Part shown: positions 14,560-23,367 of the stretch, piece after piece | How positions within the stretch are numbered: the stretch's first letter is position 1 | Layout: each line of letters opens with the position of its first letter | Virus record (IMG/VR): IMGVR_UViG_3300032304_000929 | Location: 1-30,425 of that record | Direction: 5' to 3' (one strand) | Source of the DNA: a virus | DNA: 30,425 nucleotides | Program-made: the position numbers and the translations under genes | The notes under the pieces: generated by a model | Told to the model about the DNA's origin: nothing | Seen by the model: only the letters and a program-made list of their open reading frames with translations | Database searches by the model: none

Positions 14560-17245
14560 ATATGCGAATCTCTAAGGGTGAATTATTTAATTTACTGTCT
14601 GCGTGTGCGTGTGTTTGTGTTCGGCAAGTAATAATCACCACATTGCCATCAGTGTTGATATATGCGGATGCAAGATAATCATGTTCAACATTTCCAATGA
14701 TTATGAATGTAGTTGTTTTTGAAAATGGAATTAATGGTGTTCCAAGATATTCACCAACTGCGGTGCGAGTCCAAGTTATTTCACCAATTGTGTTGGCGAA
14801 TTCAATCACTGTTGGAGCTGATGTACCTACTTGAGTAATGTTGGCAATATAAGCACCCGAATTGACCACGATTCCGTTGATTCTAGGAGTTATTATTCCA
14901 TCATCATTCAATATATTGTTATCACCAATTACAAGTCCTCTCAAGCCATCTCCAACAATATTTCCATTTCCCCTGACAAGTACATCCTCACCGCTCAAAT
15001 TGGCATTTGTTTGAACTGATCGTGTGGTCATCGCAGTTCCTGCTGATGTTGCTGATGTAATTGGTGAGGTTGGTGTACCTGGAGCACTTTGGAATGGAGC
15101 TAAATCAATATCGGAATCAATCGAGATAAGTTCAACTTTGGTTGGCACATCACTGTTGGCATTATAATCAATTACCTTGTTGATATTCCACCATGAATTG
15201 TCAATGCGAATCTTATCATTGAGCTTCATGATTTGAATATCAGCTTCAGTCAAGTAAAAATATGCGGTGAGCATTTTGCCCACATTGATTTGGTTGACTG
15301 TTCTCCTCCAGTAGTTATTGTAAAGGTTGTTAGCGGTTAATGTGAGAGGTGAATAAAAGTAATAATCACAAGTACCATAATTGATGTCAAATGATGGTGT
15401 GAGTGCATTGTCAAAGTGACCAAGCATTGGATATTCTTGGACACCGTACACTCCATTGCTTCCGTATTCAATTAGATTGTATGGTCCACATGACTGTTGT
15501 CCTCCATCATATAGGATGCGGATGTTGTTTTGTGGAGCTTCACCATCAATGATTGGCACATATGCGTTGTGATAATTCAATATCACCGGAGTTGGTGAGA
15601 ATATCAGTTCCTTGGTATCCGTATCCTTGACATATTCGTTGTCAAATGTGTACTCAATTTGACCATATATCTCATCAGTCATTTGAGTATATACCTGATT
15701 CGCTGAATCGGTATCCGGTTTATATGTGAGCTTTAATTTCTTGTTGGTAACATCCGGAAGGAATAGAAGAGTTTGTTCCTTATCCTTCATCAATTTGGAT
15801 GTCCAATTTCGCTCAGCTCCTGAATCATAGAATTCGTCGCGATGTCTAAAGATAAGTTTATTCGGTTGCTCAGTATCTACATCAACATACAAATTGTACA
15901 TTTGAAAGATTGACTTGACAAAATCCGATTGCTTAATCTTGAGAGGCACATATTGATTGATGTCCAATATCCCTCCAATCACTTCCACTGTTGGTGTTGG
16001 AAGAATTTTGATGCGAATTGAATTGACTTTCAGTATCAGGTTAACCGGTTGAATGGCTGATGCTGCAATGAATGGAGTTGGTCCTTGAGTTGTTCCAATC
16101 TCAATTTGAATCAAATCACCGGTATTCATTTGAGTACCGTTGTTCACATTTTGAGCGACAAGAAAAGATCCCGTTTTGATTCCTGAGCTTAATAACAATC
16201 CACTCGGTGGTACGTTAGTAAACTGAGGTAGATACCCCACAACAATATTTGATAACTGAGAAACATTCGATCCGATTTTACCTCTTATCCTTGGTTGATA
16301 TGTAAATATTCCATTTAAATTTTGAACATCTAATCCGGATAAATTATCAAGTGATAACTCATAATTGACCTCATAATTCACAACATATCCTTGACCTGAG
16401 AAAATTGAGGTGTCGATTGGTACGGTATAAACTCCGGTAGTTGGATTGAATAAACTTTGGACATCGGTTAGTTCAGTCCATCCAGTAGCATTGTCAAAGT
16501 TACCATTGGAATAGGCAGCGGATGTAACTTCAAATGGTGTTGTGATTGTAGCCTCAACCAAATAATCCTCAGCATCAAATGTATTGGCATCACCGTTGTA
16601 TGGGATGAGCAATTTATCGAAGTTAGAATCATTCAATCCAATCCAATCATATGAGAATCCGGCATTCGAAAAGATGCGGTCAAAGTATTGCTTTGCGTAT
16701 ATTGCCGGTTTAAATTGTCGCACATTATAAGTGGCATTCGCAGTTGATGAATAAGGGAACACATACTTATATCCATCCACAATTGTATTGTCAAATGTTG
16801 AGATGATATCGGATGCAGTGAAGATATGATTCAAATCACTGAAGTCCAAATCAGTTAGCTCATTGTTTGTGATCGCAGTATAAAACTCCGCTTGAGAATC
16901 TTTCACCAATACCTCATATTCCACCTCCTGCTCATATGCATCAGTGACTTGAGATTTGCGTACATTCACCAACTGAAGTAATGCATCCTCAACGATTGGT
17001 ATATCATTTTGAAGGATGGTGCATTTCGTGATCGTGTTGATGTTGAATGTCCCTTGTTGGATGTTGACATCGTAATAATGACCGAGAAGATTATGGTTGT
17101 TCTTGTTGCCAACCAAGGTGATTGTCTTTGAGAATGTCCCATTTCGTTTGCTCAAATCTCGTATATCCCCAACTGAGAAGTTGAGAGGGAATGAAGTGCC
17201 TTCCTTTACATCGAGGTATCCATTCTCAAGTTGTATCCTAACCAT
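14552..17245 (-). CDS. Large tail-tip/baseplate protein, 897 aa
   Basis: The protein begins MVRIQLENGYLDVKEGTSFPLNFSVGDIRD, with the following KRNGTFSKTITLVGNKNN phrase characteristic of large tail proteins next to the tape measure in Bacteroidota siphophages. The body is beta-rich with aromatic, Asn-rich sequence and a distal part (NLYNNYWRRTVNQINVGKMLTAYFYLTEADIQ) resembling tail-hub domains. Residues about 735-790 (LVRGNGNIVGDGLRGLVIGDNN) show short G-N-x repeats like a beta-helix turn. The end, FANTIGEITWTRTAVG, is a typical fibre terminal domain. It should form the tail tip and carry receptor-contact parts. It overlaps both neighbouring genes by 8 bases. Confidence 0.7.
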   Translation of the reverse strand: MVRIQLENGYLDVKEGTSFPLNFSVGDIRDLSKRNGTFSKTITLVGNKNNHNLLGHYYDVNIQQGTFNINTITKCTILQNDIPIVEDALLQLVNVRKSQVTDAYEQEVEYEVLVKDSQAEFYTAITNNELTDLDFSDLNHIFTASDIISTFDNTIVDGYKYVFPYSSTANATYNVRQFKPAIYAKQYFDRIFSNAGFSYDWIGLNDSNFDKLLIPYNGDANTFDAEDYLVEATITTPFEVTSAAYSNGNFDNATGWTELTDVQSLFNPTTGVYTVPIDTSIFSGQGYVVNYEVNYELSLDNLSGLDVQNLNGIFTYQPRIRGKIGSNVSQLSNIVVGYLPQFTNVPPSGLLLSSGIKTGSFLVAQNVNNGTQMNTGDLIQIEIGTTQGPTPFIAASAIQPVNLILKVNSIRIKILPTPTVEVIGGILDINQYVPLKIKQSDFVKSIFQMYNLYVDVDTEQPNKLIFRHRDEFYDSGAERNWTSKLMKDKEQTLLFLPDVTNKKLKLTYKPDTDSANQVYTQMTDEIYGQIEYTFDNEYVKDTDTKELIFSPTPVILNYHNAYVPIIDGEAPQNNIRILYDGGQQSCGPYNLIEYGSNGVYGVQEYPMLGHFDNALTPSFDINYGTCDYYFYSPLTLTANNLYNNYWRRTVNQINVGKMLTAYFYLTEADIQIMKLNDKIRIDNSWWNINKVIDYNANSDVPTKVELISIDSDIDLAPFQSAPGTPTSPITSATSAGTAMTTRSVQTNANLSGEDVLVRGNGNIVGDGLRGLVIGDNNILNDDGIITPRINGIVVNSGAYIANITQVGTSAPTVIEFANTIGEITWTRTAVGEYLGTPLIPFSKTTTFIIIGNVEHDYLASAYINTDGNVVIITCRTQTHAHADSKLNNSPLEIRIYE

Positions 17246-18725
17246 TGATGTTGTCCTGATTTGAGAATCTCACATTCACCGATTGACGAATGAGATTCTT
17301 GTTGCGTTGTTTGTATACCTCGTATGAGTTGTTTGTGACCATCACTGGCACATATGTAGTTGATTCAGGGATGCGAGATGAACATGACTCCTCCTCGATT
17401 CCGAATACTGTTCCCGTTTCATCAGTTATGTATTTTGTTATCTTGAGGTAAGTCATTGGTGATGTCACAAGCTCTTCATAATATTGAGCCATTCCCTCAT
17501 CCATCCAATTCGAATTTAAATCCATGGACTTGATGACATTGGTATTGAAGTAATGGAATCCGAATTCCTCCACACCATATGTCCATCGACCATCAGTCAC
17601 ATATCCATCGATGTTCTTATTGTACATCTCGCGGTTGACTTCACCTCTCTCATATGCTTTCAATTGGAATGCGAATGATGACCATGATCCCATTCTATCC
17701 AGGAACAAAATGTGATACTCCTCAATGATTGTTCTATTGTCAATATAGATGCGATACTTTTGAGAATCCTGAAGTCCTAATGTGAGAGAACTGTTGTACC
17801 ACACATCATAATATTTTGTCGTTGGCTTAATCAATGGGAGTGTTCCAACTGTTGGAGTCAATGTACCAAGGTTGTTCGGACCTACTCCTGTTTGCGTGAA
17901 TGTGTTAAGCTCGGCAATCGTTTTGGTGAAGGTATCTCCGGCATCGTTTTGATACACGAATCTATCCCCATTTCGAGTCCTTCCATTAAACCATATATCT
18001 TGACCAATAGTCGCATGGAATGATTGAGGTTGGTTGGTCACAAATTGCTTGGTGATTCCATCCATTACATAATCCGTTTCATCATACAACATCCAATCCA
18101 TGTGGCGAACTGCACCATTGAATGCTCGGTAATTTGCAAGGTTGGTGATGTTCAAAGTTATTATCTTTCGATTGTCGGCATATCTCACCACTCCATCGAT
18201 TGTGATGGATGTGATGGAGCTGAATGCAACATTGACAGTAACCGTTGAGCCGGTTGCACTGATGACCGTATGCAATCCCTCAAGCAAAGGATTCGCCACT
18301 CCACCATCAGCTTGTGTGATGACTACCTGGTCACCGGCAACGAATGTGTTGGTCGTTGAGATTCTCACATTCCCTGAGTTATCAGTGAGGTTGGCAGTCC
18401 ATGCATATTCAGCAACATACTCCTCACCAATCTTGACATCAAAATCATACTTAGATTCCAATGCCTTAACAGTTGCAGTTGATGTGGTGTCCAATGTCCA
18501 GGATACTTGGCTTTGAATGAGCTTAGATAGATCCTGCTCACCATATCCATCATCGATGCGAGGGATGACTTTGTACTCACCTATCTTGGTTGCAGTACCT
18601 CCCTTGAATACTTGGAATATATACTTGAATCCTGAGTTGTTCTTGTTGGTTGAATCAACGATGAACTTCAATTGATTGTATGCCGGTGAGAATTGCTGAG
18701 GTGATGCGATGAGTGTTTGTGCCAT
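17238..18725 (-). CDS. Tail structural protein, 495 aa
   Basis: A beta-rich protein starting MAQTLIASPQQFSPAYNQLK, a start seen repeatedly in tail proteins of flavobacterial phages, where FSPAYNQLKFIVDST leads an Ig-like or fibronectin-like domain. A middle segment (TNTFVAGDQVVITQADGGV, LEGLHTVISATGSTVTVNVAF) looks like a separate inserted beta domain. The C-terminal half has Trp- and Tyr-rich strands (FDRMGSW-type, GRWTYGVEEFGFHYFNTN). It probably belongs to the tail tip or baseplate with the 897-residue protein, which it overlaps by 8 bases. No enzymatic motif is apparent. Confidence 0.65.
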   Translation of the reverse strand: MAQTLIASPQQFSPAYNQLKFIVDSTNKNNSGFKYIFQVFKGGTATKIGEYKVIPRIDDGYGEQDLSKLIQSQVSWTLDTTSTATVKALESKYDFDVKIGEEYVAEYAWTANLTDNSGNVRISTTNTFVAGDQVVITQADGGVANPLLEGLHTVISATGSTVTVNVAFSSITSITIDGVVRYADNRKIITLNITNLANYRAFNGAVRHMDWMLYDETDYVMDGITKQFVTNQPQSFHATIGQDIWFNGRTRNGDRFVYQNDAGDTFTKTIAELNTFTQTGVGPNNLGTLTPTVGTLPLIKPTTKYYDVWYNSSLTLGLQDSQKYRIYIDNRTIIEEYHILFLDRMGSWSSFAFQLKAYERGEVNREMYNKNIDGYVTDGRWTYGVEEFGFHYFNTNVIKSMDLNSNWMDEGMAQYYEELVTSPMTYLKITKYITDETGTVFGIEEESCSSRIPESTTYVPVMVTNNSYEVYKQRNKNLIRQSVNVRFSNQDNING

Positions 18726-18880
18726 TATTCCCCTTTGAGTGCTTTCAATTCATTGTACATAGCCAAGAGCTCCGCTTCCTTTTGAGCAATCAATTCCTCT
18801 TGACTTGGCTCTTCAACCTCGATAAACTCTACTCGGACAAGTCCGTTGTCATCGTATATTTCGTTTCTTATTTGTGGCAT
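18725..18880 (-). CDS. Small coiled-coil protein between fibre and tail genes, 51 aa
   Basis: A 51-codon frame starting MPQIRNEIYDDNGLVRVEFI, with a C-terminal amphipathic helix rich in Glu, Leu and Lys (EELIAQKEAELLAMYNELKAL). Its stop shares one base with the ATG of the tail gene (TAATG), so it is coupled to it. Tiny proteins of this kind commonly sit just after phage tail fibre genes, possibly assisting fibre trimerisation. Here that is inference from position and the helix. Confidence 0.72.
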   Translation of the reverse strand: MPQIRNEIYDDNGLVRVEFIEVEEPSQEELIAQKEAELLAMYNELKALKGE

Positions 18881-18889
18881 AATTTAATT

Positions 18890-20248
18890 TTAAACTGCGG
18901 TTATAAATACCGCTGGTAAATTTGTCGAAGCTGAATTGGGATTCCCAAATGGCGAAGGAGCCGAGGGGAATGTAGCACTAACAAAATAGCTACTTGTTAA
19001 AGTATTTCCGGCAGCTGCAATATTCATCAATCCGGCTAATGAATATGCAGAAACTGTTGCGTTTCCGTTAAAATATGTACATATCCAATAAGTCACACCC
19101 GCCGAAAATGTGAATGAAGTCGTTGCCGTTTTTGTTCCGATTGTTGAACAATCTAAACTAGCACTCTCATATAGTTTGGCATTTGGTTTTCCGTTTAAAT
19201 CCGAGTAAATTAATATCCTTCCACTAACACCAGTACCCAAAACGGTAACATTAAGGTAGAAATTACTTGTTGTGAATGTTCTCGCGGGAATAAAAGGTAT
19301 TGCATAAAGCCTGTTATTAATAGTTCCGACGGTTGTTATTCCCGTTCCATTAACTTGGATTGCAATAGCGCCTCCACTTGTTAAAGGCAATAACGCATGA
19401 ACACCACTTAACCCACCAACAACTAAATCACCACTACCAACTATTGAATTTCCGTTAATACTTTTGATATTAGTACCGCTAACAAGTGCCTCTTGTTTGT
19501 TGGCAAAAAACATATAGTCGCTACTTGTTATATATCCATCGACAGTTCCATCGTTTTGAAACATCCCAAGGTCGGGATTTGCACCGCCACTTGAATACAT
19601 AGGATAGGTAGCCGTAACCGAAGAAACACCACCGCTTATCGTTAGATTGCCACTACCCAAAACAGAACTTCCGTTGATTGTTTTGATGTTTGTACCGCTA
19701 ACCAAAGTTGGTTGAACGGATAGTCCACCGCTACCAAGTAGTGAAGCTCCGTTTAATGTCTTGATATTCGTACCGCTCACCAAAGTATCTTGCTTGGTCG
19801 CAACATCCGAAGTCAAGGCAATTGTGCCTGAAGCATCCGGAAGATAGTGATCACGAGTCGAGCCTAATAAGGTTGTGTATAGATTAGATTGGATAAAACT
19901 CGATTTATGCAACTGAACATATCCATCCTCAACCACGAACATCGGTAGTCCACTAGCATTCTCAATATGAAAATTTCCATCGGTAAAATGAATCGAGCCG
20001 TAGTTGTTGTTCACACCATCATACAGGAATATCTCATTGACCAATAAGTCCTCGTTGCCAAGGTCAAGGTCTTGAGTCGCTCCAATATAAGGAACAAAAT
20101 CTCCACCCGCAGCTGCATCAATTATCTCTTGACCGGTGATTGACCTGGTCACATATCCTGAGCCATCGAACTCGGATATTTCGAGTAGGTCGGTTGACTC
20201 CAGGTTGGCTCCCTTTGGAGTGAGTTGTGATATCTTTATGTTTGCCAT
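18890..20248 (-). CDS. Tail fibre / receptor-binding protein
   Basis: From ATG at 20248 the protein has 452 residues. An ATG nine bases earlier would overlap the previous gene by 8 bases, but MANIKISQLTPKGANLESTDLLEIS is the usual fibre start. Residues about 20-80 form the attachment domain (TRSITGQEIIDAA, FVPYIGATQDLDLGN). Three copies of a turn-rich LVSGTNIK-x-x-NG-x-x-x-x-GSG-x-L motif follow, as in fibre shafts. The C-terminal 170 residues form a beta-rich, Ser/Thr/Gly-rich domain (FTTSNFYLNVTVLGTGVSGR) that should bind the host surface. Codon choice in the shaft and tip visibly differs from the tail genes, which suggests exchange of the tip between phages. Confidence 0.8.
   Translation of the reverse strand: MANIKISQLTPKGANLESTDLLEISEFDGSGYVTRSITGQEIIDAAAGGDFVPYIGATQDLDLGNEDLLVNEIFLYDGVNNNYGSIHFTDGNFHIENASGLPMFVVEDGYVQLHKSSFIQSNLYTTLLGSTRDHYLPDASGTIALTSDVATKQDTLVSGTNIKTLNGASLLGSGGLSVQPTLVSGTNIKTINGSSVLGSGNLTISGGVSSVTATYPMYSSGGANPDLGMFQNDGTVDGYITSSDYMFFANKQEALVSGTNIKSINGNSIVGSGDLVVGGLSGVHALLPLTSGGAIAIQVNGTGITTVGTINNRLYAIPFIPARTFTTSNFYLNVTVLGTGVSGRILIYSDLNGKPNAKLYESASLDCSTIGTKTATTSFTFSAGVTYWICTYFNGNATVSAYSLAGLMNIAAAGNTLTSSYFVSATFPSAPSPFGNPNSASTNLPAVFITAV
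19424..19800 (-). repeat. Three coding repeats in the fibre shaft
   Basis: About 70-bp units near 19730-19800, 19644-19716 and 19424-19500 encode LVSGTNIK, then NG and a GSG-x-L turn. The first two lie almost side by side, and the third follows after a 44-residue insertion. Nucleotide similarity is high in the TAGC/GTACCGCTNAC part. Repeats of this type are natural sites for homologous exchange of fibre tips. Confidence 0.75.
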
Positions 20249-20249
20249 G

Positions 20250-20558
20250 TTACGCAAGAACTAATTCAAGACCAGTACCATTTTCAACACCAGTATTTAC
20301 AAGAATTTCTACTCTTGCAAAAACACCGTTATTTATAGGTGTGATTCTTAACCCATCTGGCAAAATTGTTTCGGTACTATTGGAAAGATAAACATATGTC
20401 ATATCATCTAAATTTTCTCCGATATATTCAAAAATTGCGATACCTTCTATTCCCGCACCTCTTACAATGATTTGGTCGAAAGCACCAATATATTCACCAT
20501 TAGATAAAAAATACGTCCCATTGTTAGCGACTATTTCGCCTATTAAGTTTGTTCCCAT
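20250..20558 (-). CDS. Hypothetical virion-associated protein, 102 aa
   Basis: An all-beta protein (GEIVANNGTYFLSNGEYIGAFDQIIVRGAGIEGIAIFEYIG, then FARVEILVNTGVENGTGLELVL). Its Gly/Asn-rich strands and its place between large terminase and fibre suggest a fibre-associated or decoration-like component, but I do not recognise a family. The start lies behind a 45-bp AT-rich gap containing TTTTTTTTAATATATATATA and the leader AACAATCTACAAA. Confidence 0.55.
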   Translation of the reverse strand: MGTNLIGEIVANNGTYFLSNGEYIGAFDQIIVRGAGIEGIAIFEYIGENLDDMTYVYLSNSTETILPDGLRITPINNGVFARVEILVNTGVENGTGLELVLA

Positions 20559-20603
20559 TTTGTAGATTGTTTATATATATATTAAAAAAAATAGCTCTTT
20601 TGT

Positions 20604-21755
20604 TTAGAAGGCGAAGTATGAATCATCGGTATAGTATTCCTTGCGGATGTAAGTACCGGCATATCTCACCGCATCCATGGCATCATCGAAGAGCTTCACC
20701 GGCTCATCGGTAATGAAGTCACCAACTTTCTTCCACTTATAGTTCTCATACTCTTTCTTTATCCTGGAGTCATCCTCACAAAATACTCCGAATGTTTTGA
20801 TATTGTCAATACCTTTCTTCACAACCTTGTTTGCATTTTGAACATCGTATCCGGCATTGTTCATCTCCGCGATTATCTCAGGTCTTGCGTAATCGGCAAC
20901 GATGGTGATGTGCTTCTCAATGCCTAATGACTCACACCGCTCGATGAGGTTGGTTGTGGTGAGGTAGCTCTCATATATCACCGGCTCGATGTAGATGTCA
21001 TCCTCACACCAATATACTCGCATGAGTGCAGTGGGGTGATTGTAACCGAAATCGATTCCGTATACATAGTTCACGAATCTTGCAGGTCGATGCTTCACGA
21101 ATGTCCAATTGGAATAGATGTTGCTCTTGCTGATTGCCTTCTCTCCCAGTGCGTAGATTTGATACAGTGCCTCATCCGTTCGCTTGAGGTCTTCTATTTG
21201 TCTACGGATGGAATCAGGGAGGAATGGATTGTCACGATACGTTGACTTGATGAGGATGCTCTCCTCCTTTGGTAGCTCATACAACCAGGATGCTGATTCA
21301 CTTGGATTGTAGTCAAATATGAGCTTCCATTCAGTTCTCATGTTGAGCTGAGTGAAGTCATCGTAAAAAAGCTCATTGGCTTCATTACACCATGCGAGGT
21401 CACGTTTTCTTCCTCTTATCTTTTGCTCATCATCCACTGAGAAGAATTCAACGATGCTCCCATTTGGGAAGGTATAGATGTGCTCGGACTTATTGTGAGA
21501 GTTTACATCGTACAAATCCATCTCCTTCATAATCTCAAGGAAATCTCGCATGACTGTTGCTCTGAGTGCCGGGAACGTTTTTCTGATAATAGAGGTAACC
21601 TTCCCCCTATTTTGGAGAGAGTAAACAATTATCATTTGACAAAGGGAATATGTCTTAGATGACCTACTTCCTCCCTCATTAATTATAAAACGTACATCCT
21701 TATCCTGGAGAGCTGAGTAGTTCTTCTCGAATATTACGGTACTATTTATCTCCAT
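20604..21755 (-). CDS. terL: Terminase large subunit
   Basis: A 383-residue DNA-packaging motor. The ATPase domain has Walker A GGSRSSKT (28-35), Walker B with the catalytic Glu in DLAWCNEAN (119-127, E125), and a coupling motif FDYNPSES (about 147-154). The nuclease domain has the acidic set GIDFGYNHPTA (D235), VADYARPE (D288) and FDDAMDAVRYAG (D358 or D361), which cuts concatemers into genome units. Length and motif spelling match the PBSX/SPP1-like terminase group. It would join the small subunit and the portal during packaging. Its start overlaps the small subunit by 14 bases. Confidence 0.95.
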   Translation of the reverse strand: MEINSTVIFEKNYSALQDKDVRFIINEGGSRSSKTYSLCQMIIVYSLQNRGKVTSIIRKTFPALRATVMRDFLEIMKEMDLYDVNSHNKSEHIYTFPNGSIVEFFSVDDEQKIRGRKRDLAWCNEANELFYDDFTQLNMRTEWKLIFDYNPSESASWLYELPKEESILIKSTYRDNPFLPDSIRRQIEDLKRTDEALYQIYALGEKAISKSNIYSNWTFVKHRPARFVNYVYGIDFGYNHPTALMRVYWCEDDIYIEPVIYESYLTTTNLIERCESLGIEKHITIVADYARPEIIAEMNNAGYDVQNANKVVKKGIDNIKTFGVFCEDDSRIKKEYENYKWKKVGDFITDEPVKLFDDAMDAVRYAGTYIRKEYYTDDSYFAF

Positions 21756-22170
21756 CCGGCTTGATGATGTTCACCTTGATTTCGTTGATGTCCTTTCCAT
21801 TGGTCGTGATGTCCGATTTTTCAGTGAGTCCATTCAAGCGTTGAGTAATGGATGCGTTGTATTGTCCAACCATCCCTCCGGCAATTTGGTCATTTCGAAT
21901 TTCGTCGCTTATACGCGAGCAGATTGTCGAGAATGCTGAATAATTCCCTCCCGTATTTGCGAAATAATCTTGCACAACCAAAGAATGATCATGGCAAAAT
22001 ACTCTAAATCCACTCAAAGTCAATGGAGCTTCCAATGGAATAGGCTCAGCCTTTCCGGTTTTGTTACTCAATGAGTATTGGAATCGAGGATTCTCTTTTA
22101 CATGCTTTCGATACTTCTCGAATAGCTCATATAAATCCTCCGGTGTTTCAAAGTTGCGTGGTCTTCCCAT
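21742..22170 (-). CDS. terS: Terminase small subunit
   Basis: A 142-residue protein whose N-terminus (MGRPRNFETPEDLYELFEKYRKHV) and central part (PLTLSGFRVFCHDHSLVVQDYFANTGGNY) are typical of the small terminase subunits in Bacteroidota phages: a helix-turn-helix-like DNA-recognition domain followed by an oligomerisation helix (FSTICSRISDEIRNDQIAGGMVGQYNAS). It should recognise the packaging site and hand DNA to the large subunit, whose gene it overlaps. The C-terminal NEIKVNIIKPDGDK is the usual tail binding the large subunit. Confidence 0.85.
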   Translation of the reverse strand: MGRPRNFETPEDLYELFEKYRKHVKENPRFQYSLSNKTGKAEPIPLEAPLTLSGFRVFCHDHSLVVQDYFANTGGNYSAFSTICSRISDEIRNDQIAGGMVGQYNASITQRLNGLTEKSDITTNGKDINEIKVNIIKPDGDK

Positions 22171-22436
22171 TATTCCTCTCCTTTCCCTGGTGTTGGTTTT
22201 ACTCTTCTTTTTCTCTTTGGAATCGGTTTTGCACTCACTTCCTGCTCGATGCCCTCATATTTGATTGGCTCCGGTGCGGTTGTTGTTTCTGATTCCTGCT
22301 CAAAGAGATATCCCATTCCTATTGAAACGTAATATTTGTACTTTGATACATCTATATTATCAACAACAACGATAATGTTTCGAACTGTTGTGTGCTTGAC
22401 AATAGTTTTTCCTTTATATTCCTCTTTTATTCTCAT
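22170..22436 (-). CDS. Hypothetical protein, 88 aa, before the terminase genes
   Basis: Unrecognised. The first half is beta-rich (GKTIVKHTTVRNIIVVVDNID, KYKYYVSIGMGYLFE). The second half is a Glu/Pro/Lys-rich tail ending in KRKRRVKPTPGKGEE, which suggests DNA or RNA contact. It shares one base with the terminase small subunit and overlaps the upstream gene by 23 bases, so it is translated with them. Similar small proteins precede terminases in Bacteroidota phages, but their job is unknown. Confidence 0.62.
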   Translation of the reverse strand: MRIKEEYKGKTIVKHTTVRNIIVVVDNIDVSKYKYYVSIGMGYLFEQESETTTAPEPIKYEGIEQEVSAKPIPKRKRRVKPTPGKGEE

Positions 22437-22953
22437 CTTTTATCTTATTTAGATCGTGTTTAATATCTCGAATATAGTAGTGAGCTGATGTCACTGGAAT
22501 GTTGAAGTATTTCGCCATTGACCTTGCGGTGTTGTATCCTTTATCGTAATATGCCTCAAAGATTATGACCTTGATTCGGTCTTTCATCTCTCTTTTGTAT
22601 ATCTCAATGCATGATTTTTGGTCATGGTATTTCTTCTCTTCTAGTATCTTGTGATTCAAATCTTCCTCATCATCGCAGTCATTAGGAATATCAAGCTCAT
22701 TTGCGTTGACTCTCTCCTCGATATGACTGATTGAAGTTGACCAAAGTATTTGTTTCTTAATCGTGTTCAATAAGTAGCTCTTGACCTTATTCTCATCCCT
22801 GGTGTCATCATCGATATCCGCTACATAAAGATATGAATTGTTGATGACCACATCGGCAATCATGTTGGCTTTGAATTTGGTGAGGAAATACTCAGTGTAG
22901 CTCCTCACCTCATCATAATTCCTTGAGATATATCGGTCAAGTGTTTGCTTCAT
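22414..22953 (-). CDS. Sigma-like / helix-turn-helix regulator
   Basis: A 179-residue helical protein organised like a small sigma-type factor: an N-terminal helical part (RDENKVKSYLLNTIKKQILWSTS, about 52-76), an acidic linker (IPNDCDDEED), and a C-terminal region-4-like helix-turn-helix at about 130-170 (YDKGYNTARSMAKYFNIPVTSAHYYIRDIKHDL). Proteins of this kind sit just ahead of the terminase genes in Bacteroidota phages. It is a good candidate for switching on late genes, which lack a recognisable TAnnTTTG promoter here. Activity as a sigma factor is inferred. The -10 binding residues of true sigma region 2 are not evident. Confidence 0.62.
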   Translation of the reverse strand: MKQTLDRYISRNYDEVRSYTEYFLTKFKANMIADVVINNSYLYVADIDDDTRDENKVKSYLLNTIKKQILWSTSISHIEERVNANELDIPNDCDDEEDLNHKILEEKKYHDQKSCIEIYKREMKDRIKVIIFEAYYDKGYNTARSMAKYFNIPVTSAHYYIRDIKHDLNKIKDENKRGI

Positions 22954-23140
22954 ACCATTCCATGAATTGCTTATAATAAATCTTCCTCACTGTCCTGGCA
23001 CAAAAACAATCATCGGTTTTCTCTCCGGTGTGTTTGTCATATATTCGATACAGTGCTTTAAGCGTAATCTTGGCATACTTCGATGCATCACTTGACGTGA
23101 TTATCTCATTGATATACTTTATTTCAGCTTGTTCAAACAT
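22937..23140 (-). CDS. Hypothetical protein, 67 aa
   Basis: A helical, basic protein with one Cys pair (CFCARTVRKIYYKQFMEWYE, about 46-65). It overlaps the next gene by 17 bases and the previous by 22. Its sequence resembles short proteins found ahead of the late regulator in Bacteroidota phages, but no function can be read from it. Confidence 0.65.
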   Translation of the reverse strand: MFEQAEIKYINEIITSSDASKYAKITLKALYRIYDKHTGEKTDDCFCARTVRKIYYKQFMEWYEANT

Positions 23141-23367
23141 TCCTCCAATATAAACGCGATGAATGACACGATGGTTGCTTGAATGAATTCACCGGTGATA
23201 ATCCATGTTGACCAAAATGCCATGCACTTCCAACAACCGAGTCCGGCATGAATGTAATTGACCAGGTGATTCGGTTTAATTCGTATCGCAATGTTATCCC
23301 ATATCATTTGAATTGGCTCGAATGACACGAGAAACCAACTGATTGCTACTAATGCAATATAAGTCAT
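23119..23367 (-). CDS. Small membrane protein with a CWKC motif
   Basis: An 82-residue protein with a hydrophobic N-terminal segment (TYIALVAISWFLVSFEPI, 2-19) and two further hydrophobic stretches around residues 41-57 and 61-76. GCWKCMAFWSTW (about 44-55) carries a CxxC pair near the membrane, which could bind metal or form a disulphide. The layout matches widespread unnamed membrane proteins in phages and Bacteroidota. Role unknown. Confidence 0.65.
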   Translation of the reverse strand: MTYIALVAISWFLVSFEPIQMIWDNIAIRIKPNHLVNYIHAGLGCWKCMAFWSTWIITGEFIQATIVSFIAFILEECLNKLK

